64,000 nt of DNA. Origin: Hydnum rufescens UP504 (lineage: Eukaryota; Basidiomycota; Agaricomycetes; Cantharellales; Hydnaceae). The DNA lies in the NCBI GenBank assembly GCA_014904985.1, contig MU128925.1:36100-100099 (forward strand), given 5' to 3'. Below, piece by piece: positions 36,971 through 48,357 of the stretch (the stretch's first letter is position 1; every line of letters begins with the position of its first letter). Both the position numbers and the translations under genes were made by a program. A model generated the notes under the pieces. That model was not told the DNA's origin. It searched no databases and saw only the letters and a program-made list of their open reading frames with translations.

Positions 36971-37679
36971 ACACACAACTGTCTTTCTGTCGCTTGAATT
37001 CATTGAAGCCTCCCTGTTCACATCTGGGTGATGAATGTTCAATTTGGAAGACGACAAGCTAGGCAAGAATTTTGGACTGGGTCACACGGCCATATAGATC
37101 GGCACCGATGGGGCGATCATTCGTTATGGCACTGTAATGGCCTGCCAGAAAAGGAATTGAAATCAATATACTCCTGTTGGTCGTCTTTGGCTCCGCATTG
37201 CCAGTAAAAGCATGTCCCCCCTGCCCTTCTTTCCATATTGGATCTTTCGGTGGCTGGTGATCTATGTGGCTTGATGTGCCTTGGACAAAAACGCACTGTT
37301 TTTTTGCACCTCACGTGTACGATAAAGCCTGGTTTGGCCTATACCGGATCGAACTACCGAGATCATACAGTACCCTCTACCATTCACTCATTCGTTGTGC
37401 GTAGTGTGTAGAATGCAGGCTCAGGCGACTAGTATCAGAGATTCACGAATAGAGCTCCCGGGTCAAACTACATCATGTCTTTGAGTGTTGTCTTTTGGCC
37501 CCGCCATATTTGTGAGGCCCCTTTTTTGTTATCGTGAAAGACCCCAATTGGCATGATACCAGCAGTTCAAATTACCGGTGGACCGCGCGCGCGCGAAATC
37601 AAACAAGCGTGACATTGTACAACGCCGTATATATACTGTATATCCAGAAGAAATTGAAAGTACATGCTATCTTTTGTTT

Positions 37680-38290
37680 CACCTTACTATAATAGGAGAC
37701 TGTGGAATACTGCCATGAATTGAGCTCCACTGCCCCTGGCCTGAGGGTTTTATTTGAGCGGATTAGGGCCAATGCATATGGATGGATGGATGGCGATAGC
37801 GGCCCCGAATGGGTAAATTGCCCGGAATAATAGAACGGGGGACTTGTGCTTTTCAGAGGATACGATATATCTATCGCCACGGGTCGCGTTGAAGACAGGG
37901 GCACCGATATTCTAGTAGTAACACTGGGCGGACAACCACCACCACTATTTGCGTATCCTAAGCACCACCGTTGCATGTCCTCGTTCTCCATAACAACCTA
38001 TCCTCTGTATTTCTACACGAGGTGGACCTACTACATTGACAGAACACGGAGTTACATTTACAATAGGCCATTGAGTGGATGGCACTCATAGAGATAGGAT
38101 AGATAAAATGGGAGGCATTTTACTTTGTGGCTCGGAAAAATCATTATATCCTGTGGTCCTCTCTTGTCCTTGATGCCTACTCAAGGTCAAAGTTGGGAGG
38201 GAGGAGAATCGGGGTGCGCAACTGCTGTTGCAAACGGGGTTCTGTTTCCCAAGACGTTGAAAAAAACGGCCACTCATCCTTCCTTGCGCT
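37680..38290 (+). repeat. Dispersed direct repeat, copy 1
   Basis: This segment of about 600 bp is collinear, in the same orientation, with 46091-46645. Shared blocks include AATTGAGCTCCACTGCCCC (about 37718), ATGGCGATAGCGGC, GGGTCGCNTTGAAGACAGG, and near the end TATCCTGTGGTCCTC and CTTGTCCTTGATGCC. Both copies have suffered many indels and neither encodes a protein I recognise. It could be a decayed transposable element or an old segmental duplication. Boundaries are by eye. Confidence 0.6.
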
Positions 38291-39650
38291 GGGGGAGGGT
38301 GGTCCCTCATATGGGTCTAGAACAAATTCGGACCCCAGTTCCTTTTTTTTTTTGATGCCCCCTTGAAGAGTAGCTAGAATCACATATATGTCCATAAGGA
38401 AAGCTTCAAGTACCCACAACTCAAGTCGACCCAAGTCGACCCAAGTCGCAAGTCACCGAGAGTTGCCCAGCCGGGCCAAGTCGCGCCGTGGCAACACCCC
38501 ACAATATTACTGTAATAACGACTAAGGCCGACTGCACGGCAGAGCCGTTACCAGCTCGTCATTTGCATTCTTTTTGTTGCAGAGACACACATATAGATCT
38601 ATTTGGGTAAGTAATAAGAAAGAAAAACTACCTCTTCCCTTCATCCCTGTTTGGTAGTGTCAGTATGTCTCCCAAATAAGGAATCCGTCTGCTTACAACT
38701 GACCGAAGGCTTTTCCATTTTATTGTCATTATCTGATCCCGTGGATTCTCTGACACAGGAGTCGAATTCCTCTTTATCGATGAGAAGCCTTTAGGAGTTG
38801 GGAAATCAGGGATTGAGGCGGGAGTGTTTTTCTCGAGGAGTCTTCATCTGTTGAGCGCACTATAAGTGGTTTGTTTTTCGGTGGGGCTTGTTGAATAATC
38901 GGTGCGGAGTCACTTAGATTTGTACAACAAGAAGAACGATAGAGCGTTTGATCAGAGCTCAAGCAAACGCTTGAGGGAACTTCGGTACATCCCGCGAACT
39001 ATCTAAGAATACGCTGACTAAGCGATGAGCGTTAGAGCTCGCCCATCCCCAATCCAACAGGGCTGATGTTGAATTCTTCAGTGTTTGTTCTGTGGTGTGC
39101 TACATGGAACAAGGGAAAAATCATATAGCAAAGAGGTCGGAAAACGGAAACACGCAGCAAGTCTGAAACAAAAGACAAGGGAGGATAACGAAGAGATGAC
39201 GGCAGCACTATCACGTAGGTGGACGCACGCTTTTCTCAGAGGTACCATCTATTTTATAGTAAACCTGGGAATATTAATCTAGGCCGCCAAGAGGTACTAG
39301 GTAGCTGACAGAGACTGAGAACGAGGAACGAGCCTCAGTCTCCCAGTTAGATAATCAGTCGAGCGGCAGAGTCACGTGTTCTCGACCGTACTTGATCCGC
39401 TCGACTGGAACTCTCGCACATCGACCTTCCTCATCAGTTTAACTTTTGCACCCACCTCCCCCTTTTGCTCTTACTGTTGGTCCAATGAAAAATGTGCCTG
39501 ATGTAGGGTCTTTCAGTTGTGTAGTCTACATCCTGCACTCCAAGGCTCCAGGCCATTCAACCTGGATCCTTCAACCCAAGCAAGAGATTATCTAATGGGA
39601 ATATCTCCTTGGCTTAAGGCTCCTCGGTATTAGTATTAAATCTGTATTAT

Positions 39651-39668
39651 AACCTATTATAATAGGTT
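39651..39668. repeat. 18-bp perfect palindrome
   Basis: AACCTATTATAATAGGTT reads the same on both strands. A partial copy (ATTATAATAGGTTATTAATACC) occurs at about 40252. The two may be ends of a small AT-rich repeat of about 600 bp, but no coding or flanking duplication was seen. Confidence 0.3.
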
Positions 39669-40513
39669 AATGATAGGTTGTATATAGCCCAAAACTGCCA
39701 GAAGGAAGTTCAATACTACCAGTAGATACCAGTGTAGTGTCCACCAGTTGGTTTCTCGATCATTCGGATTCATTCGGAGCCAGATGTGGCAGATGCCGGG
39801 TCAAGTCCCCGGCATCGTAATTTCTCGAAATATTATCTTATAACTGGTCACACTGTTGCTTGTCCCCCACCAAATTCTCTCTTAGTTCCGCATTATCTCT
39901 GGCAACACCACGTGATTTTGACAAAGAGCACAGACAATGCGTATACAATCTCAAGCTTCTCCGCAAGACTATCATCAAATTGCTAACCACTGTTCCTGTT
40001 GGAATGCCAGACGGAATTGTGGTGCAGAACTTTAACATAAGTACTTGGAGGGTCCATATTCTGTGATCATATCCACAGCCATGCTGACAAAGCACTGGCT
40101 GAAAGACGGCTTGCATCCGAATTTTACTGACCAACCATCATGGAGGGAAAGGAATCGGGCCAGAAGTAGTTGAAGAAGCGGATTCCCATCGCTTTGACAT
40201 CATTTCCTCAACATTTTAGCGGGTACGGCATCTTCCATCTATCAGTAATCAATTATAATAGGTTATTAATACCTTACATACTTTATCCTCTCTTGGAGTC
40301 ATATCTAACCTGACAAGCCTTACCTTGCTTGGCTCGGAGGCATCATTCACTATGGCACGGGCTCACCACTCGAAATCAGCACCTCTTAATTTAACAAATC
40401 ATGCCGTACCGGGATCTGTCTGAATTCAGAGGCGGTTCCTACAAATGTTTCATCACACAAGTACAAAATTGTTTCAAGGACATTGACACATCCCAATGAC
40501 AACAAATACAAGG

Positions 40514-41543
40514 TCACCATTTTTCATGGGCGGGTCGCAAGTCGAGCTCCCAAGTCCAAGCAGATCGATGTTGCTTGGTTAAAAATTCGTACGCCTGTTG
40601 AGGGATTGAAATATCAATAACGTATGAGCATCGGAAATGGGCGTTTGGAGCACACCTCAGCGATAGCCTCGGGATGAACGAAGGAGTCCGGGTTAGCATC
40701 TTTTCCATGCTTTCTGTCGGTAGCGATAAATCCATCTACGATGGCGTGGGAGACCTGAAATTGCGGCAGTGTTAATGAGGGAAAATTACAGAGTTGAATA
40801 GAGTATACGTGGATGTTCTGCTTTCCAAATTCCTTCGCCAAAGATTGGGATAGGGCTCTGAGGGCGAACTTTCCCGATGCGAAGGCGGAGGTGGTGACAC
40901 CCCCATAAAGAGAGGCTTTGGCCCCGGTAAATATGAGTGTACCCCTCGATCCTCGGTCGTCCAACCTGAAATCACACATGAGCGGGCGATATGCTACTTG
41001 GCCTATCGCTGTGAAAACGTACTCTTGTTCCTTGAAACTGGTGATGGATTCCCGAGCAAAGGCAAAAGGTCCGAAAACATTACCGTCCACAGTTTTGTGG
41101 AGCTGCTCTTCAGTTATATCCCCGAAGGGCGAGAAGATGCCATCTCCAGCATTCCACACGGTGACCCTTATAGAATCACCAGGCCATTCCTTTTTGATAG
41201 AGTTGAAGGCGTTGCTGACTTCGGAGTATGAGTACACGGAGAGTGGGAACGGGACCGCCTTCCCGCAGGGGATGTGAGACGCCGCGGACGATATGAATGA
41301 ATGGGGAAACCTCGTACCAAACCCCCAGTAGCTTTGATGGAATCGGAAAGCCCTTGAAGGGCTTGTCCATTCCGGGAAAGGAGAGCGACTTTGTAACCCT
41401 CGCTTGCGAAGCGTCGTCTAGAGCAGAGCCTGAGAGACCTATCAAGAGAGACAAGAATAGACGAGGAATTCGTACGCTACGGCCCCGCCGGTTCCTCCTC
41501 CCGTGCCCACTCCAGCGATGACTGCAATCTTAGACGATGCCAT
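40514..41543 (-). CDS. Atypical short-chain dehydrogenase, copy 1
   Basis: Minus-strand gene of about five exons from ATG 41543 (MASSKIAVIAGVGTGGGTGG, the NAD(P)-binding glycine motif) to TGA 40514-40516 (C-terminus RPAHEKW). Intermediate parts are GYKVALLSRNGQALQGLSDS, VTVWNAGDGIFSPFGDI (the NAG-type motif), RGTLIFTGAKASLYGG, SAFASGKFALRALSQSLAKE and AIVDGFIATDR. In the usual YxxxK active site the Tyr is Phe (FASGK), as in a known divergent SDR subfamily. Conventional hydride transfer chemistry with Tyr as the acid is therefore doubtful. It is tandemly duplicated, in the same orientation, with 43353-44389. Substrate unknown. This copy appears intact. Confidence 0.75.
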
Positions 41544-41601
41544 GGAGTTGTTTGGATTTCACACCGAGCTTATAAACAGGTGTTTATAAGAAGCACATAA
41601 T

Positions 41602-41763
41602 TAGTCACAGGTTCCAGACTCAATAGTACTTTGCTTTGTGATCATGGAAGTGGATGTAGTGATATATCGCGCAAGATGTAGTCACAGGTTCCAGACTCAA
41701 TACCGTACTTTGGTTTTGCTTTGTGATGATGGAAGTGGATGTAGCAATATATCGCGCGAGATG
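41602..41763 (+). repeat. Tandem duplication of about 80 bp
   Basis: Copy A spans 41602-41678 and copy B 41679-41763. Both begin TAGTCACAGGTTCCAGACTC and both contain GGAAGTGGATGTAG followed by ATATATCGCGC. They differ by a few substitutions and an 8-bp insertion in copy B. Non-coding, in the spacer between the two SDR copies. Confidence 0.85.
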
Positions 41764-43352
41764 ACACCAGAATCTCTCGACACAAATAATACTGCACACC
41801 GTCAATGCGATCACTATTCGGACATTCATCACCACTCTTTGGAATGCATATCTGCAACCTTTGTTGAGGGCTGGACGCCGGTTCCAGACTTGTTACTGTT
41901 CACTCCAGACCCGCTTGCCAGTACATCAGGGTGTAGACCCCCATTGGAGATCCTTACGTCTCATGTCTCTCGAATTTCTAAGTATCCTATAGTGTTCTTA
42001 AATTCTGATTCATCTCCTTGCATAGCACAGTGCAGTAATATTATCAGATGCATCTATTTCTCAGAACTAGTCGATCAGTACAATGGAATATAGAATAGAC
42101 GGATGACCTTGGCAGGCCGTTTCACTGTGGCATCGCGGAGCAAGTGCGCGCATCACCTCCAGTATTGTTCTTTCCAAGAAACCATCGACCCCGGTTACAG
42201 CAAAGATATTCCCTTAGCATACCGACCGCGCCTCATATCAGCCCCACAAATGGGTGAACCTTGCGTCTCATTCCTTCTCGCCCTATCTTCCGACCGTGCC
42301 ATGAGCATCTCCCGCCCCTTACACGGAGTCGAGGGCCGTTTCACCCCCAAACGCCATCCTTCGCTATCAAGGGCACCCTCCTTGTGACCTTGTCTCTTGT
42401 AGCTTCCTCAACCTTGTCATGATAGCTCTGATTTAGCCCGAGGAACTTGGGCCCGTGAATCTTTCTTACGCATGCTGTGGTTCTGCCAGAAGAGTCTTGT
42501 TAGGTCTCTGACCATAACGAACCTATTTCCTCGGCGTATGACACGGCTCATGGTGTGGGACGTTTCGATCTGCGCTCCCACAATGGCTTCTCGTGTAGAT
42601 TGGGACGCTGTTCCGCTGATCGAGTTCATCGGGAGACGGGAGACAGATACAGTTGCTTTCCTGACACAGGTCCCTCAGGTGCATCTCTCGAGTCGCTGAG
42701 TGCCCTACATTGTTCCTAAAAGCTAATGCATACTTCCTCAGGGGGCATCTATTTCTACTAGTACGTAATAGTCTGCTAGAAGCTGAGCTCTGATGGCAAT
42801 ATGAAGCAGGGTGCTGGCCTGAGGCAGAATTTTTCCTCGAAGCGTCAAAAAGAATGAGTGTCACTTTTAGCCAAGAAACGCACCATATGGGAATTTGGAA
42901 GTTTGGCGCCTGGGTCACGTGCGTCGACGCCAAGAGCTTATTGCATGATAATGGCCTCATGACCAAACGGTGTCTCACATCGACCGTACCGTGGTGTGAA
43001 GCAATCCGACTCCCTGTGTCTTCTTTCAATGGTATTAAGGAGACAGGCTGAGGAAAGATATGTTCACTACTACTCCAGCTGTTTTAATAGGTTACAGTAG
43101 AATGCAGTACTGGTGTTCGTCACTCGCAAGACTACCGACTCAATGAGATTGCTTTCTCGTATAGGACTTTAGGGCACAGGCATCCCGCTCAAAATGGGGG
43201 CGTCTCAATGAGCAGAATCATGCGTTCCAAGAACTCTCTGCGCAAACGGTGTAGGCCGTATGGAAACCCTGAGCTGGCACGGAATTTTTCTTCACGGATA
43301 AGTACAAAATCTTTCCAGAACATTGGAGCATTCCAACACGCAAACAGAAAGA
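41764..43352. other. Spacer between the two SDR copies
   Basis: About 1.6 kb without a recognisable gene. Open frames such as 42523-43029 (minus) show no domain or consistent splice structure. A few bases before 43353 resemble the 3' flank of SDR copy 1, so the duplication unit included some 3' flank. Confidence 0.4.
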
Positions 43353-44389
43353 TCACCACTTTTCGTGAGCGGGTCGCCAGTCGAGCTCCCAAGTCCTAGC
43401 AGATCGGTGCTGCCTCGATGAAAATTCCGTAGGCCTGTCCATGTTCATAGATTGCAATATCAATGCAATGATGTATGTGCGCGCACCACAGACTGGCCAT
43501 TCGGGACGCGCCTCAGCGATAGGGTCTGGAGAAAGTATTTCATCTGGGTTACCATCTTTTCCAGTGCATTCGATCGGTAGCGATATGACCATCTATGACA
43601 GCATGGGAGACCTGAAAACCCAGAAACGTTAATGAGAGGAAAATTATCGAGTAGAGTAGTGCATACATGGATATTCTGTTTCCCAAATTCCTTAGCCAAA
43701 GATTGGGAGAAGGCTCTGACGCCGCACTTTACTGATGAAAAGGCGGAGGTAGTAACATTTCCTCGAAGAGAGGCTGTGGCTCCGGTGAATATCAGTGTGC
43801 CCCTCGATCCTCGGTCGTCCAATCTGCAATTACACATGAGTGGGAGATGTAAGTTGGGCGGTCGCTATTAAAATGGACTCTTGTTCTTCGAAGCTGGAGA
43901 TAGATTCGCGAGCAAAGGCGAAAGGTCCGAAAATATTGCCAGGGACGGTGTCGTGAAGTTGGTCCTCGGTTATATCCAGGAAATGGGACCAGATGCGATC
44001 TACGGCATTCCACACCGAGACTCTGATTGAATCGCCAGGCCATTCCTTTCTGATACCGTCGAAGGCTTTACTGATTTCGGAATGTGTATGCTGAGACTGG
44101 GAATCAAGCAGTCTTTGCACAGGCAAGATGAGAACTGGCAGACTAGATGGCTGCCAAAGGATCGTACTACATTGCCGGTAGCGTTGGTGGAATCTGAAAG
44201 TCGTTGAAGGACTTGCACATTTCGGGACAGGAGAACAACGTTGTAGCCCATGTTTGCAAAGCGTCGTCTAAAGTAGGGCGTGGGGGACCTGTCGGAGGAG
44301 ATAGAAATAGAAGAACTCGTACGCTACCGCCCCGCCTGTTCCCCCCCCGTGCCTACTCCAGCGATGACTGCAATTTTAGACGGCGTCAT
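43353..44389 (-). CDS. Atypical short-chain dehydrogenase, copy 2 (one apparent frameshift)
   Basis: Paralogue of the gene at 40514-41543, same strand and exon plan: ATG 44389 (MTPSKIAVIAGVGTGG), GYNVVLLSRNVQVLQRLSDS, VSVWNAVDRIWSHFLDI, RGTLIFTGATASLRGN, SAFSSVKCGVRAFSQSLAKE and C-terminus RPAHEKW, with TGA 43353-43355. The active-site pattern is again F-S-S-V-K instead of YxxxK, and the NAG motif is changed to NAV, so it is more diverged than copy 1. The glycine-rich nucleotide-binding loop is interrupted at the run of eight C on the plus strand (44341-44348). One base more would restore GTGGGTGG as in copy 1. This could be an assembly error or the first step of decay. Confidence 0.65.
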
Positions 44390-45714
44390 GGTGCTGTTCC
44401 TCCAGATAAGCGAAGGAATAGGTGTTTATAATGGATCATTAGCCATGGATCCTAGATGCACGGATGGTACGATTCTGAGGGGTATCGGGCAAGATGACAC
44501 CTATCCTGTCTGGTTGACCAATGACAATGCGCAGTTCCCCACGACGTCGGAAATCCGCCATCGCCTGCGCGAAGCAGAGATTGAATAGTTTATCACTAGC
44601 CAAAACATTCGGGGCTCACAGGATAGGGGCTCGAAGTGTACATCTTCAGAAGCAAACTACATGGTCCTTGCCACTCGAGTTGTTCGGGTGTTTGTATATC
44701 CGCATTGATATTGTGCACCTTCACGCATAGTTATTTCCAAAGACGGCTTGTGACTCCAAAATGCAAAGTACGATAGAAAAGGAGGTAGACCGGAGCATGG
44801 CATGAGAAATTTCAAACGATTTGAGGGGCGACGGCACCTGGATATGGTGACAGCAACGCAAGAAAACGATAGTCCGCTCGTCCCCCAATATTCTAATTGA
44901 ATCAATTAGCGCGAGCGGTCCATCCGCGTGGAAAAACAATCGATATTGAACCCAGTAACAAGGAGGCCGCATTGACAAAACTAATGGCAGGGCAGCCATG
45001 GCCCAGGAGAGCCCTTCGGCAGATTGCAGATCCAGCCACAAGTGCAGGGTCCCTACATCTTCTTGAGCAACGTGAGTTGACTGCGCCAGCCAGTGAGCTG
45101 TTCCAGGGCGGAGCGAACAAGACGCTAGCTAATCGGTCAAAAGCGATATCGGGCCCGGAGACTTGCGCATCAGACGCATCCGCATCCGCATCGCTAGGGA
45201 TGCACAGTAGTGCTGGACGTGTTTTGTTGGCCGGCTCCCTCGGCTATGTAGGTGATACTATCGAACTTTGAACTCCAACATCATCGGTGTCAGGAGCCTT
45301 CAGCGGAATGGCCTCAATAATGAATCGTGCCTTCCTCATACCCTCATCAAGTCCATCTGGCCACTCCCAGTTAAGCAGTTCCACAGGATCCTCGATGTAC
45401 GGTCTCGACCGCAACGGTCTCCCTATCCCATTGCCCATTCGAGGAAGTCATGGCCCATCTCGTCAAGAGTTCACGTGGTTTACTATTTCAAGACGCGTCA
45501 CGGAAATGAGTAGGAACAGAGAGCGGGTTGGACAATCATGCCGATTCTGGAAGTCACGTACTCGTGCTAGTAAATTACTTTCCTACGCTCCGTGATTTCG
45601 TGCTTGGGCGACATCCCATGCGTGAACGGCAACGCGAGAGCCGGAGAGGCGAGGACTTGACGGTTTCAGAAAAGATGGGACTTTGGGAGGGCATCCTGTG
45701 CCAAGGGATCTGAG

Positions 45715-47075
45715 AAAACGCGTACCGAATCGCGAGAAGGGTCTCAGGCGCACACGACCAAGCAGGAAAAGAATCTCAAACAGGTTCGAAAGTGAGATCA
45801 GGATGAAAAATCGCAGGTCGCCTGGGTGCCCGCACGTGATGAATGCTCACAGCATCCTCGATTGCCTTGAGCCTTCCCGTAAGTAAGGGCGTAAGAGGGA
45901 CGGTGAATTTGTTGAGCAAGAGGGCGAGCCACGGGCGATCTGCGGAAGAGACGGACATCATCCTGGGTGCTTCCTCGCAGGTGCCAGGTTCTGAAAGATG
46001 ATAGATGGTGAATTAACAGAGCGAAACATGCGCTACCAGCAGGGGGGAAATGCTGAGGCACGTTCCATTTGCGAGTGCTATCTTGGGTTTCACCCTGCAA
46101 TAGTAGGCTCTGAACTATAAATTGAGCTCCACTGCCCCGGGGGGTTTTATTCAGCGCATTATGGCCAACGGATGGCGATAGCGGCTGATGGGTGAATTGC
46201 CGGGAATAATAAAGCGGGACAGAGGCCCACAGCTTGAAGATACGAGATCGCCAGGGGTCGCATTGAAGACAGGCGCATCCTAACTGGTAACACCGGGCAG
46301 GCACCCCGCTGCTGATGCGTATCTTAATATTCCTAACCACTACCGTGGCATGTCCTTGTCCTCCATAACCTGTCTTCTGTATTTCTAAACGAGGCGAACC
46401 TACTACAGAGCGTGCAGTTACATCTACAACACGGTACTGAATGGGTGGCACGGACAGAGGTCGAATAGATACGACGTGGGATGCATTTTACTCTGGCGAG
46501 GAAAATTTATAATATCCTGTGGTCCTCCCTTGTCCTTGATGCCCGTCCGAGGTCAAAGTTAACAGAGAGGTATGGGAACGAGACTGTCTATCCAGGAGAC
46601 GGGGTTCTATCTCCAAAGACGTGGAAGAAAATGCCCCTTCGCCCTCCCCTGCGCTATTACCGCGGGCAACGTGTTGCATTTTACGGGCTTACGCATTCAA
46701 TCTCCGTGCCTTTCGTGTTTGCAGTGTATCTTGTTACATCCCCTAGAACGACAAGGATAAAAGTGGAGAAAGTGAGGAACGTGAGGTGTGAAGCGTTCGG
46801 ATGAAGGGGCGGGAGTTCTGTGGAAGGGTGACTGATACGCCCACTGCATCCCAAATCGCTAGGAAGGCCTCAGGCATACAATCAAGTTGGAAAAGAATCT
46901 CAAAAAGGGGCGAGAGTGAGCATGCCGCATCAGAATGAAAAACAATGGATCACCTGGAGGGCAGCGGGTGCTAAATGCCCAGAACATCCTTCATTGCCGT
47001 GAGCACTCCCTTGATATTTAAGGTGGCTGTGTCGAAAAAGGACGAATAGGTGTTTGAGCAAGGTGGCGACAGGCA
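45715..47075 (+). repeat. Diverged direct repeat pair (45715-45950 and 46845-47075)
   Basis: Both units share GGAAAAGAATCTCAAA, a following GAAAGTGAG or GAGAGTGAG stretch, ATCAGGATGAAAAA or ATCAGAATGAAAAA, and further collinear blocks over about 230 bp, in the same orientation. Between them lies copy 2 of the other dispersed repeat. No coding content is recognised. Confidence 0.55.
46091..46645 (+). repeat. Dispersed direct repeat, copy 2
   Basis: Collinear with 37680-38290 in the same orientation. It shares AATTGAGCTCCACTGCCCC, ATGGCGATAGCGGC, TATCCTGTGGTCCTC and CTTGTCCTTGATGCC, with several indels, including loss of the GGATGGATGGATGG microsatellite present in copy 1. Confidence 0.6.
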
Positions 47076-47482
47076 GATCGTACATGCTCGAAGCCTCCTC
47101 AGACCTGGAGCCCCCCCTCAAGGTGCCCAATTTCCAAAAGGTCGCTGGGGAGGCTGACGACGAAGAAAGCAAGGCTTAGTTGGAAAACACTGGTCAAGAC
47201 GGTGGAAATCACCAGAAAATGCCGACAGCCTCTCCGATGGTCTTGGACAGTTTCTGATGGGGACCAAGTTCTTCAAGATGGATGGTGAAGAACCAAGTGA
47301 AATTTGGGAGAAATGTATTCGGCCGGTAGTAGGCAGAAAATGCTCAGGCCCCCTCCCAGCTAGTTTAAAACTTTGCGAGATAGTTCATCCGGTGCAACCC
47401 GGTGAATCCGGAGTGTGCATCACAGCCGATTGGGGGTTCTCCACGAACAACGGCTCGATTGGGTGGCAGATAGTCTCCCTAG

Positions 47483-47511
47483 GCAGACGTCACGCTCCGC
47501 GTGACGTCTGC
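47483..47511. repeat. Terminal hairpin of the small element, left
   Basis: GCAGACGTCACGC, loop TCC, then the exact complement GCGTGACGTCTGC. An identical hairpin in inverted orientation is at 48474-48502. It lies 12 bp inside the terminus. Confidence 0.9.
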
Positions 47512-47638
47512 TTCCAGATCAAAAAACTTACTGTTAGGTCCCAATTTCGGAGTTATCCGGCTTGCTGCGCGGTCAAGTGACTTTATTTACTATACTTTGA
47601 TCAAAATTTACATGTAAATCACTGTAAACAACCCCAAT

Positions 47639-48225
47639 ATGAGCCAGACGCTCCCTTTTGACTGGTCTAGAAGAACTAGAGTTGACTGGAAAACATCTGA
47701 AAGTCTGTCCGACATCCAAGATAAGCTTCGAGACCCTCTGGGATATAATCTGGACGACGGGCCGCTACGAGGCATCGGTACTATTCTAAATGGGACAGGC
47801 CTGCTCTTTCTCAGAGCTACGGGGGACGGAAAATCCGCCCTAATATACGGCCCACTCATTATGGAACCGGGTATAGTTGGCATCATAGCCTCGCCAATAG
47901 ATTTCTTGGAGAGTGACCAAGTTAGTCCGGATCCTATATACAAGCTTGTATCTTACCTTATTCTAATGCTAGGTCCGGAACATGGAGGGGAAGGGAGTGA
48001 CCGCTGTGGAAATTAACCAGAGTACGCTGCGTGCGGCGGCTCCGGCTGCCCCATCTTGACCTCTGGGACGCAGCGCCGGAAAGGAAAATATCAAGCCATT
48101 TTCTGGAACTCCTCATCTCACCCGCCTTTGATAAGCTGTTGAAGGATGAGGGCTTCTCCAATCGTCTAGCCATATGCCTAGTGGATGAATGCCAAGGCTT
48201 TATCAAGAAATACGGGAAATGTTGA
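47639..48225 (+). pseudogene. 5' fragment of a RecQ-like helicase
   Basis: From ATG 47639 (MSQTLPFDWSRRTRVDW) the frame encodes a helicase N-terminus with the Walker A motif LFLRATGDGKSALIYGP and the motif Ia-like IGIIASPIDFLESDQ. After a break it continues as ISSHFLELLISPAFDKLL and LAICLVDECQ, which stands where a DEAH box is expected. The coding sequence then stops, and everything from motif III onward is missing. It differs from the intact helicase of the larger element (51805-54227), so it comes from a related element and not from that copy. Confidence 0.65.
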
Positions 48226-48357
48226 CTTGTTGGCCTTGATTGCATCAAATATGGCATCAATTTTCTCGGAATCAGTCTTCCTTGGAGCGTAATTTTGAGG
48301 CGTAGAGACCGACTCCTGATCTCGCTGAATGATAGGCGTCTTAGGCAATTGAGACAT
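48178..48357 (-). pseudogene. 5' fragment, probable DUF6589-type protein
   Basis: A 59-residue frame from ATG 48357 to TAG 48178-48180, read inward from the right end of the small element. It contains PRKTDSEKIDAIFDAIKANK and STFPVFLDKA, a helical pattern like the N-termini of DUF6589 proteins. That assignment rests on memory of the family and on its position, which mirrors the DUF6589 gene of the larger element. Its 3' end runs into the antisense helicase fragment, marking the deletion junction. Confidence 0.45.

Larger units (their letters stand above)
36971..40513. other. Gene-poor, repeat-bearing region
   Basis: About 3.5 kb without a convincing gene. It holds the dispersed repeat at 37680-38290, a short CG-alternating tract near 37588, a short tandem of CAAGTCGACC units near 38424-38450, A/T-rich relic-like sequence from 38560 to 39300, and the 18-bp palindrome at 39651-39668. 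Open frames here are short and on both strands, which is typical of non-coding DNA. Confidence 0.45.
44390..47470. other. Gene-poor region with diverged direct repeats
   Basis: About 3.1 kb. It holds the second copy of the dispersed repeat (46091-46645) and a second repeat pair (45715-45950 and 46845-47075). An open frame at 45244-45438 (minus) reads DPVELLNWEWPDGLDEGM, which looks protein-like but matches nothing I know. The frame at 44897-45271 (plus) is probably chance. No gene is supported. Confidence 0.4.

Noticed and set aside
39792..39816. Perfect 9-bp stem (GATGCCGGG...CCCGGCATC) resembling a tRNA T-arm
   Set aside because: The loop only partly resembles the T-loop consensus and no acceptor, D or anticodon arms are found at the right distances.
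39640..40280. Possible small MITE bounded by AACCTATTATAATAGGTT-like ends
   Set aside because: The right end is only a partial match in direct orientation because the motif is palindromic, and no target duplication was found.
44897..45271. 124-residue plus-strand open frame
   Set aside because: Composition and lack of motifs or introns suggest chance; it overlaps other frames.
45244..45438. Minus-strand frame with protein-like sequence DPVELLNWEWPDGLDEGM
   Set aside because: Only 64 residues, no family recognised, no neighbouring exons in phase; could be a relic but cannot be supported.
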